NCBI GenBank assembly: GCA_003996215.1
Contig: QJPP01007251.1
Location: 558,001-622,000 of the forward strand
DNA: 64,000 bases
DNA from: Jaltomata sinuosa
Lineage: Eukaryota; Streptophyta; Magnoliopsida; Solanales; Solanaceae
Direction: 5' to 3'
Of the stretch, positions 11,011 to 21,044 are shown piece after piece (the stretch's first letter is position 1; the number at the start of each line of letters is the position of its first letter). The notes beneath the pieces are model-generated. The model worked only from the letters and a program-made list of their open reading frames with translations. It was not told the origin of the DNA and did not search any database. The position numbers were made by a program, and so were the translations under genes.

Positions 11011-12308
11011 AAAAAAATTAATTAAAATAGAGAAAATACACAAGAATGACAGAAATGTCCTTACTATATAGAAGAGTGGCGGAAAGCACACACGTCGATG
11101 AAGAGGTGTGTGCTTACCCACACTTTTATATAGTAATAATATTTATTTATACCTAGTCCAAATTTCAACGCGGCTCATTGATAATAATTTGAAATGTCGT
11201 TTGATTTACGGGATAAGAGATTATAGTTGGGGATAAATTATGAAATTATTTTAAGAAAAATGATCTGAGCGACTTTGGTCCATATATTATTCTTTATAGT
11301 GGTATTTTGAAAAAATTAGATAATATAGTGAGATTATGTAATTTTATAGCATATATATTCTTATACATGTATCTAAAAACCCTAGCTAGCTATCACTGCT
11401 CACACACACATACATACATGTACAATTTGGCCACACATACATCCAGTTTCTACTTTGAGAACACATACATACATATATATATAGTTGGTCACACATATGC
11501 ATATATACAGTTACAATTAGATATTGTATCTGTACAATTTCCAATTAAAATGAGATATTATATGCGCGTGGATGCATTTATTTTGCTACGTTTCGAAATC
11601 ATCAAAGTGCTGCTACATTTTGATAGTAAAATCTCACCCTTTTTTTTAATTGCAAAAATAGTCGCTAATAACACTATTTACAAAATTTTCTTATTATTTT
11701 ATTTCGTGTTTGGTGTAAAAAAAAATTTCCAAAATTAACCATCTCAAGATCATTTATATCACAATCGTTGTATGACTTTTATACCACACTCTAATATGGA
11801 TAACAACTCCAGAATATTAATCCCACAACAAAATGACTCATTTGCCCTTGTGCTTTTGTCGCGCAGTCTTTTAACAAATCCCATTTATTAGAGGCAGATA
11901 TCTGTAGTCACTTGATAGGTGTAATGTTTTTAATTTTTATTTTTGGGGGTATTGTTAGCATATGTAGAATTAAAGAATAAAGTGGGAGTATCCACATCCA
12001 TGTAGATGTAGTGAGAGACAAAATGAGCAGGCATGTCTCCAATGCCAACAAAAAACCCAGATCTCATGTATCTGTAGAATTGGCTGTCAATAAGGCTTCT
12101 CATCTGATTGATTCTCAGGAGGATTGGATCATCAAATCTGGTTTAAGAACAATTTTGTTGGAGTGGGTATACGACACCTATATACAACAAGCAAATATAC
12201 AGCATAATGACAAGTAGAATCAAATAAAATACTTTATCCTAATTTCTTACCCATATTACATGTCTTTTATTTGTGTAATCTAACACCTCCATGATCAGGT
12301 GACATTTT
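11011..12308. other. AT-rich spacer, no gene supported
   Basis: Includes a CACACATACATACAT-type low-complexity patch (11400-11510) that generates a 143-residue open frame. Its residue composition is not protein-like and I reject it as a gene. No RNA gene or element recognised. Confidence 0.45.
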
Positions 12309-12842
12309 TGTTGGGCGTGCAAACAAAGTCTCGTATTGATAGTTGAAAAGAAAAAAGAAGTTACTTATAAGGTGTTGGATATTCTTAATGGTGTGAGGTC
12401 CTTCGAAAAAATCGTGTGACTTTGGTTCAAAGCGAACAACTTATCACATCGTATTAAGAGTATTCTTAGACCGTTTTAGCCCAACAACTAGTATTAAAGC
12501 TAATGATTTAATGAGACGAGTATGAACATGACGGAGTGTGGCGTGGGACCCAACTTATTAGTGTCTTTGCCCGATAGGCTGATTTACGACATTTACTTGT
12601 AGCTTTGAAGATGCATACACAGATTTTGGGGTTCGGTGATCGTAAATACTCTTGACTATTGGGTGGCACACAGACACGTTGAATCTTTGACCCGTGAATC
12701 ATGGCAATGAGTCATGTAGAACTTAGTTCGAGAGGAAGATTGTTGGGTGTGCGAACAAAGTTCTACATTGGTGGTTGAAAAGAAAAGGAAGCTACTTATA
12801 AGACGTTGGATACTCTTAAATTGGGAGTCTTTTGAAAAGAGA
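12309..12842 (+). mobile_element. TRIM retrotransposon with truncated 3' LTR
   Basis: The 5' LTR (12309-12486, 178 bp) begins TGTTGGGCGTGC and ends CCCAACA. The second LTR begins TGTTGGGTGTGC at 12741 and follows the first for about 100 bases before breaking off. Directly after LTR1 is TAGTATTAAAGC (12489-12500), matching 9 of 12 bases of the initiator-Met tRNA primer site TGGTATCAGAGC. Directly before LTR2 is the purine tract CGAGAGGAAGAT (12729-12740). The internal region is only 254 bp and does not code, which defines a terminal-repeat retrotransposon in miniature. It is mobile only with help in trans. Confidence 0.82.
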
Positions 12843-13830
12843 AAATTTCAAAAATGACTACCATATGGGCATAATTAGAGATCTATAGCTATAGTTTGGG
12901 TACTTACAATTCGTAGCTATTGTTTGAGATGCTAAGCAAAAAAAAAAAAAATCTCTCGCCTCTCCTCAATCTCGCTCGCCTCTCTCCTCTCTTTTCCCTC
13001 TCTTTTTCTCTCTCCCTCTTTGTGTTTTGTATTTTCACCTCTCGTTGTATTTTATATTTTCACTCCTCTTTTTGTATTTTTGAGGTATCAAACGAGTGTA
13101 TTTTATTGTATTCATATGTTCATCTAGGTTGTATCCTCTCTTTCTTTCTCCTCCTCTTTGTATTTTATATTTTCACCTCTGTATTTTATATTTCTACCCT
13201 TCTCTCTATGTATTTTTATATTTTTTGAGATATCAAGCGAATGTGTTCATGGTATTCAAATGTGCATTTTTAGGTTATATCCCCCCTCTCTCTCCCTCTC
13301 TCACCCCTCTCTCTATATATTCTCTATTTTCACCGCTCTATATGTATTTCTATATATTTTGAGGTGTCAGGCGACTGTATTTGTTGTATTCATACGTGCT
13401 TGTGAGAGCAAATATATAATTGATACAAACAAAGCAAAATACAAGAAAAAAGGCTAAAAAGGAGAGAGACAACGATAGAGCACATATACAGAAGATACAA
13501 ACACACAAAGTAAAATATAAGAAAAAAGCTATAGAGAGAGGGAGAGGGAAAGAGAGAGCAAATATATAATTGATATAAACACACAAAGATAAAAAGGCTA
13601 AAAAGGAAGAGAGGCAACGAGAGAGGGAGATGGAGAGAGATAGCGAGAGGGATATGGAGAGAGAGCAGAGAGGGGGGAGGCGCGAGAGGGAGAGAGGAGA
13701 GCGAGATTGGGAGAGAGAAAGGGATTAATGATAATAAAGGGATAATTGTGAGGTGAATAATAACGTATGAACTACTATCATGGTGAATAATAGTACAAAG
13801 AATAATATGTAGAGATTACTTACTATAAGG
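12843..13830. mobile_element. Pyrimidine/purine foldback element
   Basis: The left half is CT-rich with TTTGTATTTTATATTTTCAC-type blocks. The right half is GA-rich with matching complements (CAAAGTAAAATATAAGAAAA, GAGCGAGATTGGGAGAG). The axis lies near 13400. It begins where the TRIM second LTR is cut off. The many open frames on both strands (rich in F, L, S, Y, I) are translation artefacts of the pyrimidine bias. Exact ends not defined. Confidence 0.65.
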
Positions 13831-14810
13831 ACATTTTTGTCCTTAAAAACTTTTATCCTCGTATTACTAATACATTTATTCTTATCTGATATTTTATGCC
13901 ACAAAAGATGATGCATAGAATTTTAAGGATCTTAATGCATGTATTATTCCATTCGGAGAGGAACTTTTTACAAAGAATTCAAAAAGGTAAGAAGAATGTC
14001 TCTAGCAAGACTTGGAACCCGCAACAATGGGCTACACGTTAAGCCCTCTGGTTGCTAACAAGTTGTTCATACTGTGTCTTGGGGATTCAAAACTTAATAT
14101 TATATATACAGTGTAATTTTTTGATAAAGGGATAATTCCCCCTGATCCCAATGATGACAAGGTTGTAATCATTTCCACATGCATGCAAAAGAAGAGTTTT
14201 TTTTTTATTACAGAGAATTGACCTTTCTTGGTGTATGTATAATATTTGCCACTCTACTAGTACTAGATCAAATTATGTAATTCAACTATTAGCTTTGTAT
14301 GGCTCATAATTTTTTATTTTTTCAAAATTATGTAAAAGGCAAAAAGCTCCATTTCACGTGGCACTGTGTTTTAAGAAAGAGATGACATTGCACCTATCAA
14401 AAAGCAGATTAGGTGAAAAGATGGTACTTTCACAGACAAAGACTACCCATCTGTTTCTCTTTTAGTATTGATATATAGTAAATACTAGCAAAGACAACAT
14501 TTCCAGGAAATAATTGGACAGACTTCTTGGTTGATAATTACTATCACCAAAAAGTCCAAAACATAACTGTTTTCATAATTGACTATAACTGCCCTCAAAG
14601 AAGAAAGTTAAGATGAAAGGACATCTTTGGATATTTTAGTATTTTACCTTTTTGTCCACCAGTTTTGAGGGCCATTACCTAGTGTAGAAGTAGGATTTCA
14701 ATTCAAATTTTCAAGTTTAGGCCACTGCTAACTAACACTAGATGTTAGACACTGAGATGTAGCAACCACTCTAGGGTTACACTCAAGGGTGTGGCTTAAC
14801 GGACGATGAC
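13831..14810. other. Intergenic spacer, nothing recognised
   Basis: AT-rich with short unique-looking stretches. No gene, RNA or clear repeat identified. Confidence 0.4.
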
Positions 14811-14926
14811 TTGAGTGAACACCAATCCTACAAGTGGGGTCTAGGGAGGGTAAGATGTACGCAGTCTTATTCCTACCTTGTGAAGGTAGAGGGATCGTTT
14901 CCGATAAACCCTCGGCTCAAATAAAG
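14811..14926 (-). mobile_element. SINE fragment, TS-like
   Basis: Contains CCTACAAGTGGGGTCTAGGG, ACCTTGTGAAGGTAGAGGGA and CCGATAAACCCTCGGCTCAA in the same order as four other copies in this window (17161-17300, 17740-17870 inverted, 57121-57215, 61585-61700). The shared consensus with a CAA/TTG tail resembles the Solanaceae TS SINE as I remember it; the family name needs a library match. Confidence 0.65.
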
Positions 14927-14989
14927 CATAATAAAATCAAGTATGAAGGGGATATACAGCAGTGAAGCAGTATCCAGCATAAACAAGAA

Positions 14990-15140
14990 ATGTTAGGTGA
15001 TTTCTTTTCATCTGACTAAACCCTAGTCGACAAAGTTACCTGATACATGTGTTGATGAGAGATAAACCCCGATGGACAAAGTTATCCGATACCTCTGAGA
15101 GATAGCAGAAGCTTCGTGGAATATCAAAGTGTGTGTAGGC
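14990..15140 (+). mobile_element. SINE-like fragment, second family
   Basis: Contains GTTAGGTGATTTCTTTTCAT, GACAAAGTTACCTGATACAT, then a second GATGGACAAAGTTATCCGAT and GATAGCAGAAGCTTCGTGGA. It aligns with 41215-41345, which has the same blocks in the same order ending in CCCTGACACCACCAACAACA. The shape fits a tRNA-derived SINE. Here the GACAAAGTTA block is internally duplicated. Confidence 0.55.
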
Positions 15141-15173
15141 TGACTCGTACTCCATGGTTATCAAAAGAAAAAA

Positions 15174-15318
15174 GAACTACCTTCTTTCAGCTAGTAGCTC
15201 AACAACTTGTAAAGTTTCATTCTCATCCATGCAGAACTTGAGTCCATATTGTCGAGCAGTTCCAAATGTAGCATCTAAATGCTTACAGAACATATTCATA
15301 ATCCATGTAAATCTGATT
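15174..15318 (-). other. Candidate terminal exon of an unidentified minus-strand gene
   Basis: On the minus strand an open stretch ends in TAG at about 15174 and reads ...ATFGTARQYGLKFCMDEN followed by ETLQVVELLAERR. It has balanced, charged composition unlike the spacer around it. AGs usable as acceptors occur at its upstream edge. Together with the open segment and strong donor at 18211 it could belong to a gene lying downstream of the FRS gene, heavily invaded by a LINE and SINEs, or to a decayed gene fragment. I do not recognise the protein. Low confidence. Confidence 0.25.
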
Positions 15319-16229
15319 CATAATACTGTACAAATAGCAATCTCACCACCCAGAAAAGTAGTTCAAATGCAACGGTGAAGAAGAGCATTGCTATAATCAA
15401 ATCAGAAAATACAAATTTGAAAATAAGTATCTTTTCTTCCAGCATCTTGGTGAATACAACTACAAGATTCTTTTCATAAGTCACTTAGCAGAGACACAAG
15501 ATAACTATGTTCCAAATGAGAAGAAACAGTGCCTGCTATAGATAAGATTAATCAAATAATCAGGAAATTACACTAGCAGAAATAACACGGGAAAACAAGT
15601 GAACTAAACCAGTCGAAGGAGAGGAATAATTTTGAAGAGATAGTATTTCATTCCACCACTTTGCAGAAAGCAAAACATTCAAGAAATCATACTCAACACT
15701 AGTTAATTTTTTGATCAGCTGTTTACTGATTAAAAGCTAGAAGGGGCAGAATCAGTACACAAGTAGGTTAATTTGTTCCAAATAAGCTTTTCATATATAA
15801 CACTAACCCAATCTGGCACCTTATTTAAAGCTTATTTTCATTGTCCTAAGCTATAAATATCTTGTAATTCTCACTGGCCGAAAGACCGAAAGTAGCATAA
15901 CGTCCTCCATTGTACTAGAAAGAAAAATGTTTTATTACAGAGGTTAAATATGCATATGCTGAAAGGTACTTGAAACATGAGATCTAGTTAACGGAACATG
16001 TAGTCGGTCAGCTTAGATCTGATAGGAAATGACTCTAACCTCTATGCTTTAAAAAATTCCTCCCAACTCTACAGTGCACATTAAGCCAGTAAGCACCAGA
16101 AATAATTGCATTCAATTCAAGTGCACAAAAATTACTTCTCATGACTGCCTCTTAAAATAGAGAAAGAAACAAAGACATAAAAGTGATACAACTACTGAAC
16201 AAGAATAATAATAAAAATTCTCATCATTA
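15319..16229. other. Non-coding spacer (possible intron of the candidate gene)
   Basis: Moderate A+T, no long repeat, no recognisable protein. Could be intron or spacer. Confidence 0.35.
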
Positions 16230-17160
16230 TCAAGAATCTATGAACAGCCATATCTGAATTAACTAACATCTTTGTAGATTGGCTTTGGTTTGAGCCAAGC
16301 AACCTTGTGAAGCCCTAAATGGCTTGTACCAAAAGGTAGGGATGCGAGAAGGAGAGAAAGAAATGTTCAAACTAGCACGACTAAGAGTGAAGAAGGGTAA
16401 GAATTTAAACCAGGTGAAGTGTATTAAGGCTGATGACATTGTGTTAATTGACGAAACTAGTGAGGTGTCAACCAAAAGCTTGAACTATGGAGAAGCACTT
16501 TAGAGAGTAAGGGTTTTAGGATGACTAGAAGACTGAATACATTGTAGGTTCAGTCAGCATGAGAAGAGAGAAGTTGAGGTAAGACTAGATGGGATTGCGG
16601 TGCCAAAATGCAAACAATTTAGACATATAGACTTGTTGTTTCAAGAGAATAAAATGAAAACGAAGATGATACTCATAGGATTAAAACCGGATGGTTGAAA
16701 CTGAGAAGTACTACCAGGGTGTCATATGATAGAAGGATGCCTTTTTTTTTAAAGCCAAGGGGATTCTATGTATACATAAAAAAGAGTTTACCTATCTACA
16801 CAGTGTAATTTTACAACGAAACTTTGCCTACTCACTATATTCTAAAAGACTAGGGATGATAGAAGGCTGCCTACCAAAGTGAAAAGTAAGTTCTATAGAG
16901 CAACTATAAGAACGGAAATGTTATATGGTAGTGAATGTTGGGTTGCTAAGTCTAACATATCCACAAGATGAGTGTTGCAGAGATGTGGATGCTAAGATGG
17001 ATGTGCGGTCATACCAAATTAATAAGATTAAAAATTACCCACATTAACCAAAAAGGTGCAAGTAGCACGTATTAAGAAAAAAATGCAAGAGGGTTGTTTG
17101 AGATGGTTTGAACATGTTTTTAGTCGACCTACAGATAAATCAGGTAGTAGTTTTGTGAAA
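16230..17160 (+). pseudogene. RTE-like LINE ORF2 relic
   Basis: In shifting plus-strand frames this reads as diagnostic pieces of plant RTE-type LINE polymerase: EGEKEMFKLARLRVKKGKN then QVKCIKADDIVLIDET, RLDGIAVPKCKQF, a YGSECWVAKS-like block, a RWMCGHT-like block, and MQEGCLRWFEHVFSRP near 17090-17130. The jump from the segment before the polymerase core (KCIKADD) straight to DDIVLIDET shows a large internal deletion that removes most of the reverse-transcriptase core. About 120 bases near 16740-16860 look like a later insertion or expansion. Many stops and frameshifts; not functional. A sister fragment lies at 59012-59585. Confidence 0.75.
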
Positions 17161-17300
17161 CTATACAACAACAACAACAACAACAACAACCTACCTAGTG
17201 TAATCCCACAAGTGGGGTCTGGGGAGATGTGTATGCAGACCTTACCCCTATCTTGTTGAGGTAGAGAGACTGTTTTAGATAGACCTCGACTCAAGAAAAG
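17161..17300 (-). mobile_element. SINE, TS-like, CAA tail
   Basis: Starts with (CAA)n on the plus strand (the complement of a TTG tail), then GTGTAATCCCACAAGTGGGG, GCAGACCTTACCCCTA and GATAGACCTCGACTCAAG. Orientation is minus. It lies directly at the end of the LINE fragment. Confidence 0.7.
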
Positions 17301-17739
17301 AGTTCTCAAAACAGGTTTGACAAATAGAAAAGTAAAAGCTATAGTGAAAAATGTTGTGGAAAAAAAAGTATTGACAGCAAAACTAGTAAAAATAACCCAA
17401 GTAAAAGAAACAGCAATAGTAACACAATTGAAGAATAAGATAAAACAATAATGATATGATAAGTAGAAGAGGCTCCATGGTGCTCTATGCTCAAACCATG
17501 CTCTCCCACAGGAAAGAGAGAAATTGCTCGACTACCTACTAACTCTCTACCCTAATGTTTTTCTATCTAGGGTCATGTCCTCGGTGAGTTGAAGATGTGT
17601 CATGTCATGACTCATGTCTAATCACCTCTCCCCAATTTTTCCTTGGTCTACCTCTCTTACTACTTGTTGCTTCATTTGCTTTGTATCTTGCTATTTTGTT
17701 GTCATATTATTCTTGCAATCTTGTTTCGAAAACTTTGCT
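17301..17739. other. Spacer with unclassified repeat-like sequence
   Basis: Includes a plus-strand open stretch rich in hydrophobic residues (17597-17740). I see no family signature and think it belongs to repeat sequence flanking the SINEs. Confidence 0.35.
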
Positions 17740-17870
17740 TTTGAACCGAGGGTCTATCGAAAACTGCCTCTCTACCCCAAGAAGGGTAGGGGTAAGGTCT
17801 ATGTATATCCTACCCTCCCCAGATCCCATTTGTGGGATTACACTGGGCATATTGTTGTATTTTATGATGA
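17740..17870 (+). mobile_element. SINE, TS-like, plus orientation
   Basis: GAGGGTCTATCGAAAACTGC, TACCCCAAGAAGGGTAGGGG, CCCAGATCCCATTTGTGGGA and CACTGGGCATATTGTTG. This is the reverse complement of the copy at 17161-17300, so the two form an inverted pair about 440 bases apart. Open frames here are artefacts. Confidence 0.7.
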
Positions 17871-17875
17871 TGTAG

Positions 17876-17958
17876 GAATTGAGCTTAAATGAAGAAGTGG
17901 GGATTCATATAGCCGACTCCAACTTGTTTGGGACTGAGGCGTAGTTATTGTTCTAAAG
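17876..17958 (+). repeat. RTE LINE 3' tail
   Basis: Contains GCCGACTCCAACTTGTTTGG followed by GACTGAGGCGTAGTTATTGT, a 3'-end sequence I associate with Solanaceae RTE LINEs. An inverted version (CTCAGTCCCAAACAAGTTGG) sits at 41363-41382. Confidence 0.55.
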
Positions 17959-18210
17959 TGTATCAAACTCTTTAAAATCATAATCTTTTCATCAAGCCAA
18001 AATGAATATGAATACATAAGCATATAAAGTAAACAAAGAAGAACACATGCCTGGAGAAGAAGTGTTGTTACTAGCAACTATCTAATGACAGTTTGAAAGC
18101 AAATTTCAAAGTTTTGAAAGAGTAATCATTTTAACCATCTAATATGGAAATGAACAACTATATTGCAAAAGAAAAGACATGAAAACTCCAAATATTCTAT
18201 ACGACTTACC

Positions 18211-18296
18211 TCTGCAAGTTTCCACTCGTTTACAACCAAGAAATACACCAATCTCTCAACTTCTCCTGTTAAATCTTTCAGTACAGAGAAACTTTC
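18211..18296 (-). other. Candidate exon with a strong 5' splice donor
   Basis: Minus strand: an open segment reading LKDLTGEVERLVYFLVV then NEWKLAE ends at GAG followed by GTAAGT, an ideal plant donor. It lies about 450 bases downstream of the FRS stop codon on the same strand. It may be an exon of a separate gene (see 15174-15318) or part of a spliced FRS 3' UTR. No family recognised. Confidence 0.25.
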
Positions 18297-18747
18297 AGGA
18301 CATCAGCAAAAACATCATTACAGGGCTTCCATCAATGAAGCTTATTTTACAGTTAGGAAATCCAGATTAAATAAAGGAGAATAATTATTCCAGTGAGTAA
18401 CATTAATTTGTCAAATTGAATGATAAATTAAAATACAACTGAAACCCACTAGTGAAAGTCACTCTCAAAAGGAAATGTACATGGTGACATGATACTTTTT
18501 GTGACTCCTTTGCATTTCTATTCAGCCATATTAGTCAACTCTCAGAGCAATCAAAGAGCTACAGAATAATCAAAAGGAAGCCTGCTGAAAATTAAGAAAA
18601 AATGCTTTTTACTTACTCTGGTTTTTCCACATTGATACTGCAACTTTTTTTGCTATACAAAGTAAATCTATTCTTGCACTACATTCATGCCTAATTTATT
18701 TCTCAAATGTTCCTTCGCAAAAGCTTTAGTTCCCTAGTATTGCTAAA

Positions 18748-21023
18748 TTAGCCACCAGGCAACACATCATAAGTGCCAGAGTTCCCACTAACATTGATAG
18801 GTGCTGAACTCACAGCAACTTCATCCACAGTAGGCATATTCTGTACATGCTTAAGGAGCTGTTTGAGCTCTCTATTAACATAATTAAAACGCTGCTTAGA
18901 GATGAATGATTCTGAATATAGACTTCCACTAAGAGCATGGAAAACTTGAGAATACTCATTAGCACTACTTTGAATGACTGAATCATCCAGGGGAGCTAAG
19001 GAACTCTCTAGTCTCCATCGAAGTGGAAAATATTTTTCCGGGAATTCAAAGTAGTTCTTAGATACTAGCACTCGAATCGAATGGCGACACAAAATGCCAG
19101 AGTGCTCAAATTCCTTACAAGAGCAGTGAACCTGCTCATCTTCATGAATCCAAATAACAAGACACTCTGCTTCCATTTTCTTGTAATGCCTCACAAGATA
19201 TGAGCTATTAGCCATTTCTGTTATTGCATATTGCATAGACAGCATAATCTCATGCTGCATGATATTGAAGGCATATGGCGTAAGAATGCTCCTTGCATGT
19301 TCTTCAAGAGGCAGGCAAGTCTTAGCAGGCATATAAATTTGCTTTTCCTTCTTGTGATTCCCAAAGTTGGACACTAAACCAACCTGTGGTGGTTCAAAAT
19401 GTGCAGAATTTGTCATCAAATCATGTACTAGACATGTCAATAAAAGCAAAGTCAAGTAGTTATAACTGTTCTGTACCTGCTCAAAGAATAACAGTAAGCT
19501 TGATTGAGGGCTCAAGATATTCTTCATGAATGTCTCTACCAATTTCCAATACTCAATGGTCATTGTTCGGGCCAAGAAAAAGTTCCGCATGTAAGAAATC
19601 GGCCAGGATGCTCGATAAGAGAGAAGAAGAGCGATGTGCTTATCTGAACCGAGTCCAAACCGAGCAACCAGTTGACTCCATTGATGCTCAAAGTCCTCTA
19701 CATTTTCCAGTCGACATAACATATCAAACTCAGATTTAAAATCTGGATACTGTAATCCAAGTGGCAAGGAGAACCAACTAGATAATTTTGAGAGAACTTG
19801 CCATATACATATAACATGCTTAGTGTTGGGCATCTCGCTTGCTATAGCATCTCTTAGCCCTGAATCTATATCAGTCACGATTGTTTGCGGTTGTCTTCCT
19901 CTCATGAATCGAACAAAAGACTGCATAAAGGAAAAATCAACTGTTAAGATAAATGTGATTATGGATGCAAAAAAAACAGAAGCTTTCTTGTCCTAACCTG
20001 TAAAGCCCAAGAGAATGACTGTGATGTCTCATCTTGCAGCAGAACACATCCAAGGAAAAGAGCATCCCCATGATTGTCAATTCCAAACCACACACCAAAT
20101 AGCATATTATACGTGATAGAGCGGTATGTGGTGTCAAAAGTGACAGCATCACCAAAAAACGAATATGCTTGAAGTGAGTGTCCATATGACCATGCGATGT
20201 TTTCCACTCTGCCACTTTCATCAGTAGTAAAACTGTAAACGAACCCCTCATCCTTTTGTTCTGATGCTTTGCAAGCCTCAAGCAGCTCCAAAAGATCATT
20301 TTCTCTTTTCTCTGTGATCAAAGCATCATTCTCCTGAACAGTTTTCTTACACGACCTGACAAAATTTCTGACGTCTTTTTCTATGAAAGGCAACTGACCC
20401 GGTTGAACTCCTTTTTCTAATTCCAGCACCTTCACTATCCGATTGACAGGAAACCCAGCTTTGGACAGCAAAAGAATCCTTTCCTGGTCAGCCTCTTGGA
20501 TTTTTCGGTATGCAGGAAGTAGTCGAACTTGATCATCTTCCAATAATTCATGGTTATGAACATTACTAAACTGAGAAACATACCATTGTGCTACGCCATC
20601 AACAATTTCTTTTGTCAAGTACAGCTTCGCATCACATCCACACCGTACTGATTTCCTATCCCTAGGGTGTTCCACATTGGCCTTCTTCCTTGGTTGATTG
20701 AATCCAGACCGGTAACACACAAAATCCCTTCTATAGATCCCCAAATTTTGGCTTTCTGTCGAGCGCGCTTTCCTAATAGAAAAACCATTCTTCCTAGCAA
20801 AGTTGCTATAATAATCAAATGCTTCATCATCACCTTTAAATATCTGACCAACATATGGAGTAAAGACAATATCTTGGGACGAAGAGGATGCTGTTTCACC
20901 CTTTGTCGTTTGAGAAACATTTGCTGGTTGATCATCACCATCAGCTTTAATGTAACACTTCCAATCTCCACAAGGGCATTGCTGTCTCCTAATCCAGATG
21001 TTATTCAATGGCTTTGCTGCCAT
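18748..21023 (-). CDS. FRS10: FAR1-related sequence protein, FRS10-like
   Basis: Proposed exons: 19998-21023, 19477-19920 and 18748-19383 (701 residues). The 77-base intron 1 (CAG/GTTAGG...TTATGCAG) is certain: it restores SFSWALQ-SFVRFMRG. Intron 2 (93 bases, 19384-19476) is inferred; read through, it is stop-free and adds 31 residues. Order: FAR1 zinc-finger DNA-binding domain, about 65-160 (C103, C128, C130, H156, H158); domesticated MULE transposase core from about 288 (GDAVTFDTT, TIVTDID); SWIM finger (CSCKEF...CRH, about 577-591); helical tail. The family are nuclear transcription regulators; FHY3/FAR1 act in phyA signalling. The N-terminus (PLNNIWIRRQQCPCGDWKCY) and overall sequence fit Arabidopsis FRS10 best from memory. 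Start: MAAK at 21023 matches family N-termini; two earlier in-frame ATGs (21032, 21044) are possible. A CTTG/GTAAGA donor near 21393 suggests a 5' UTR intron. Confidence 0.88.
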
Positions 21024-21044
21024 AATCTCCATAACAATACACAC

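Noticed and set aside
11307..11738. 143-residue open frame
   Set aside because: It starts in low-complexity CACATACATACAT sequence, has no family signature or splice context, and its composition follows base bias.
12920..13617. Cluster of 75-102 residue open frames on both strands
   Set aside because: All come from the CT/GA-rich arms of a foldback element; the residues (F, L, S, Y, I) reflect pyrimidine bias.
19384..19476. Coding the 31-residue insertion as constitutive FRS sequence
   Set aside because: Perfect GT-AG edges and absence from the remembered FRS10 sequence favour an intron; kept as a finding because it is in frame.
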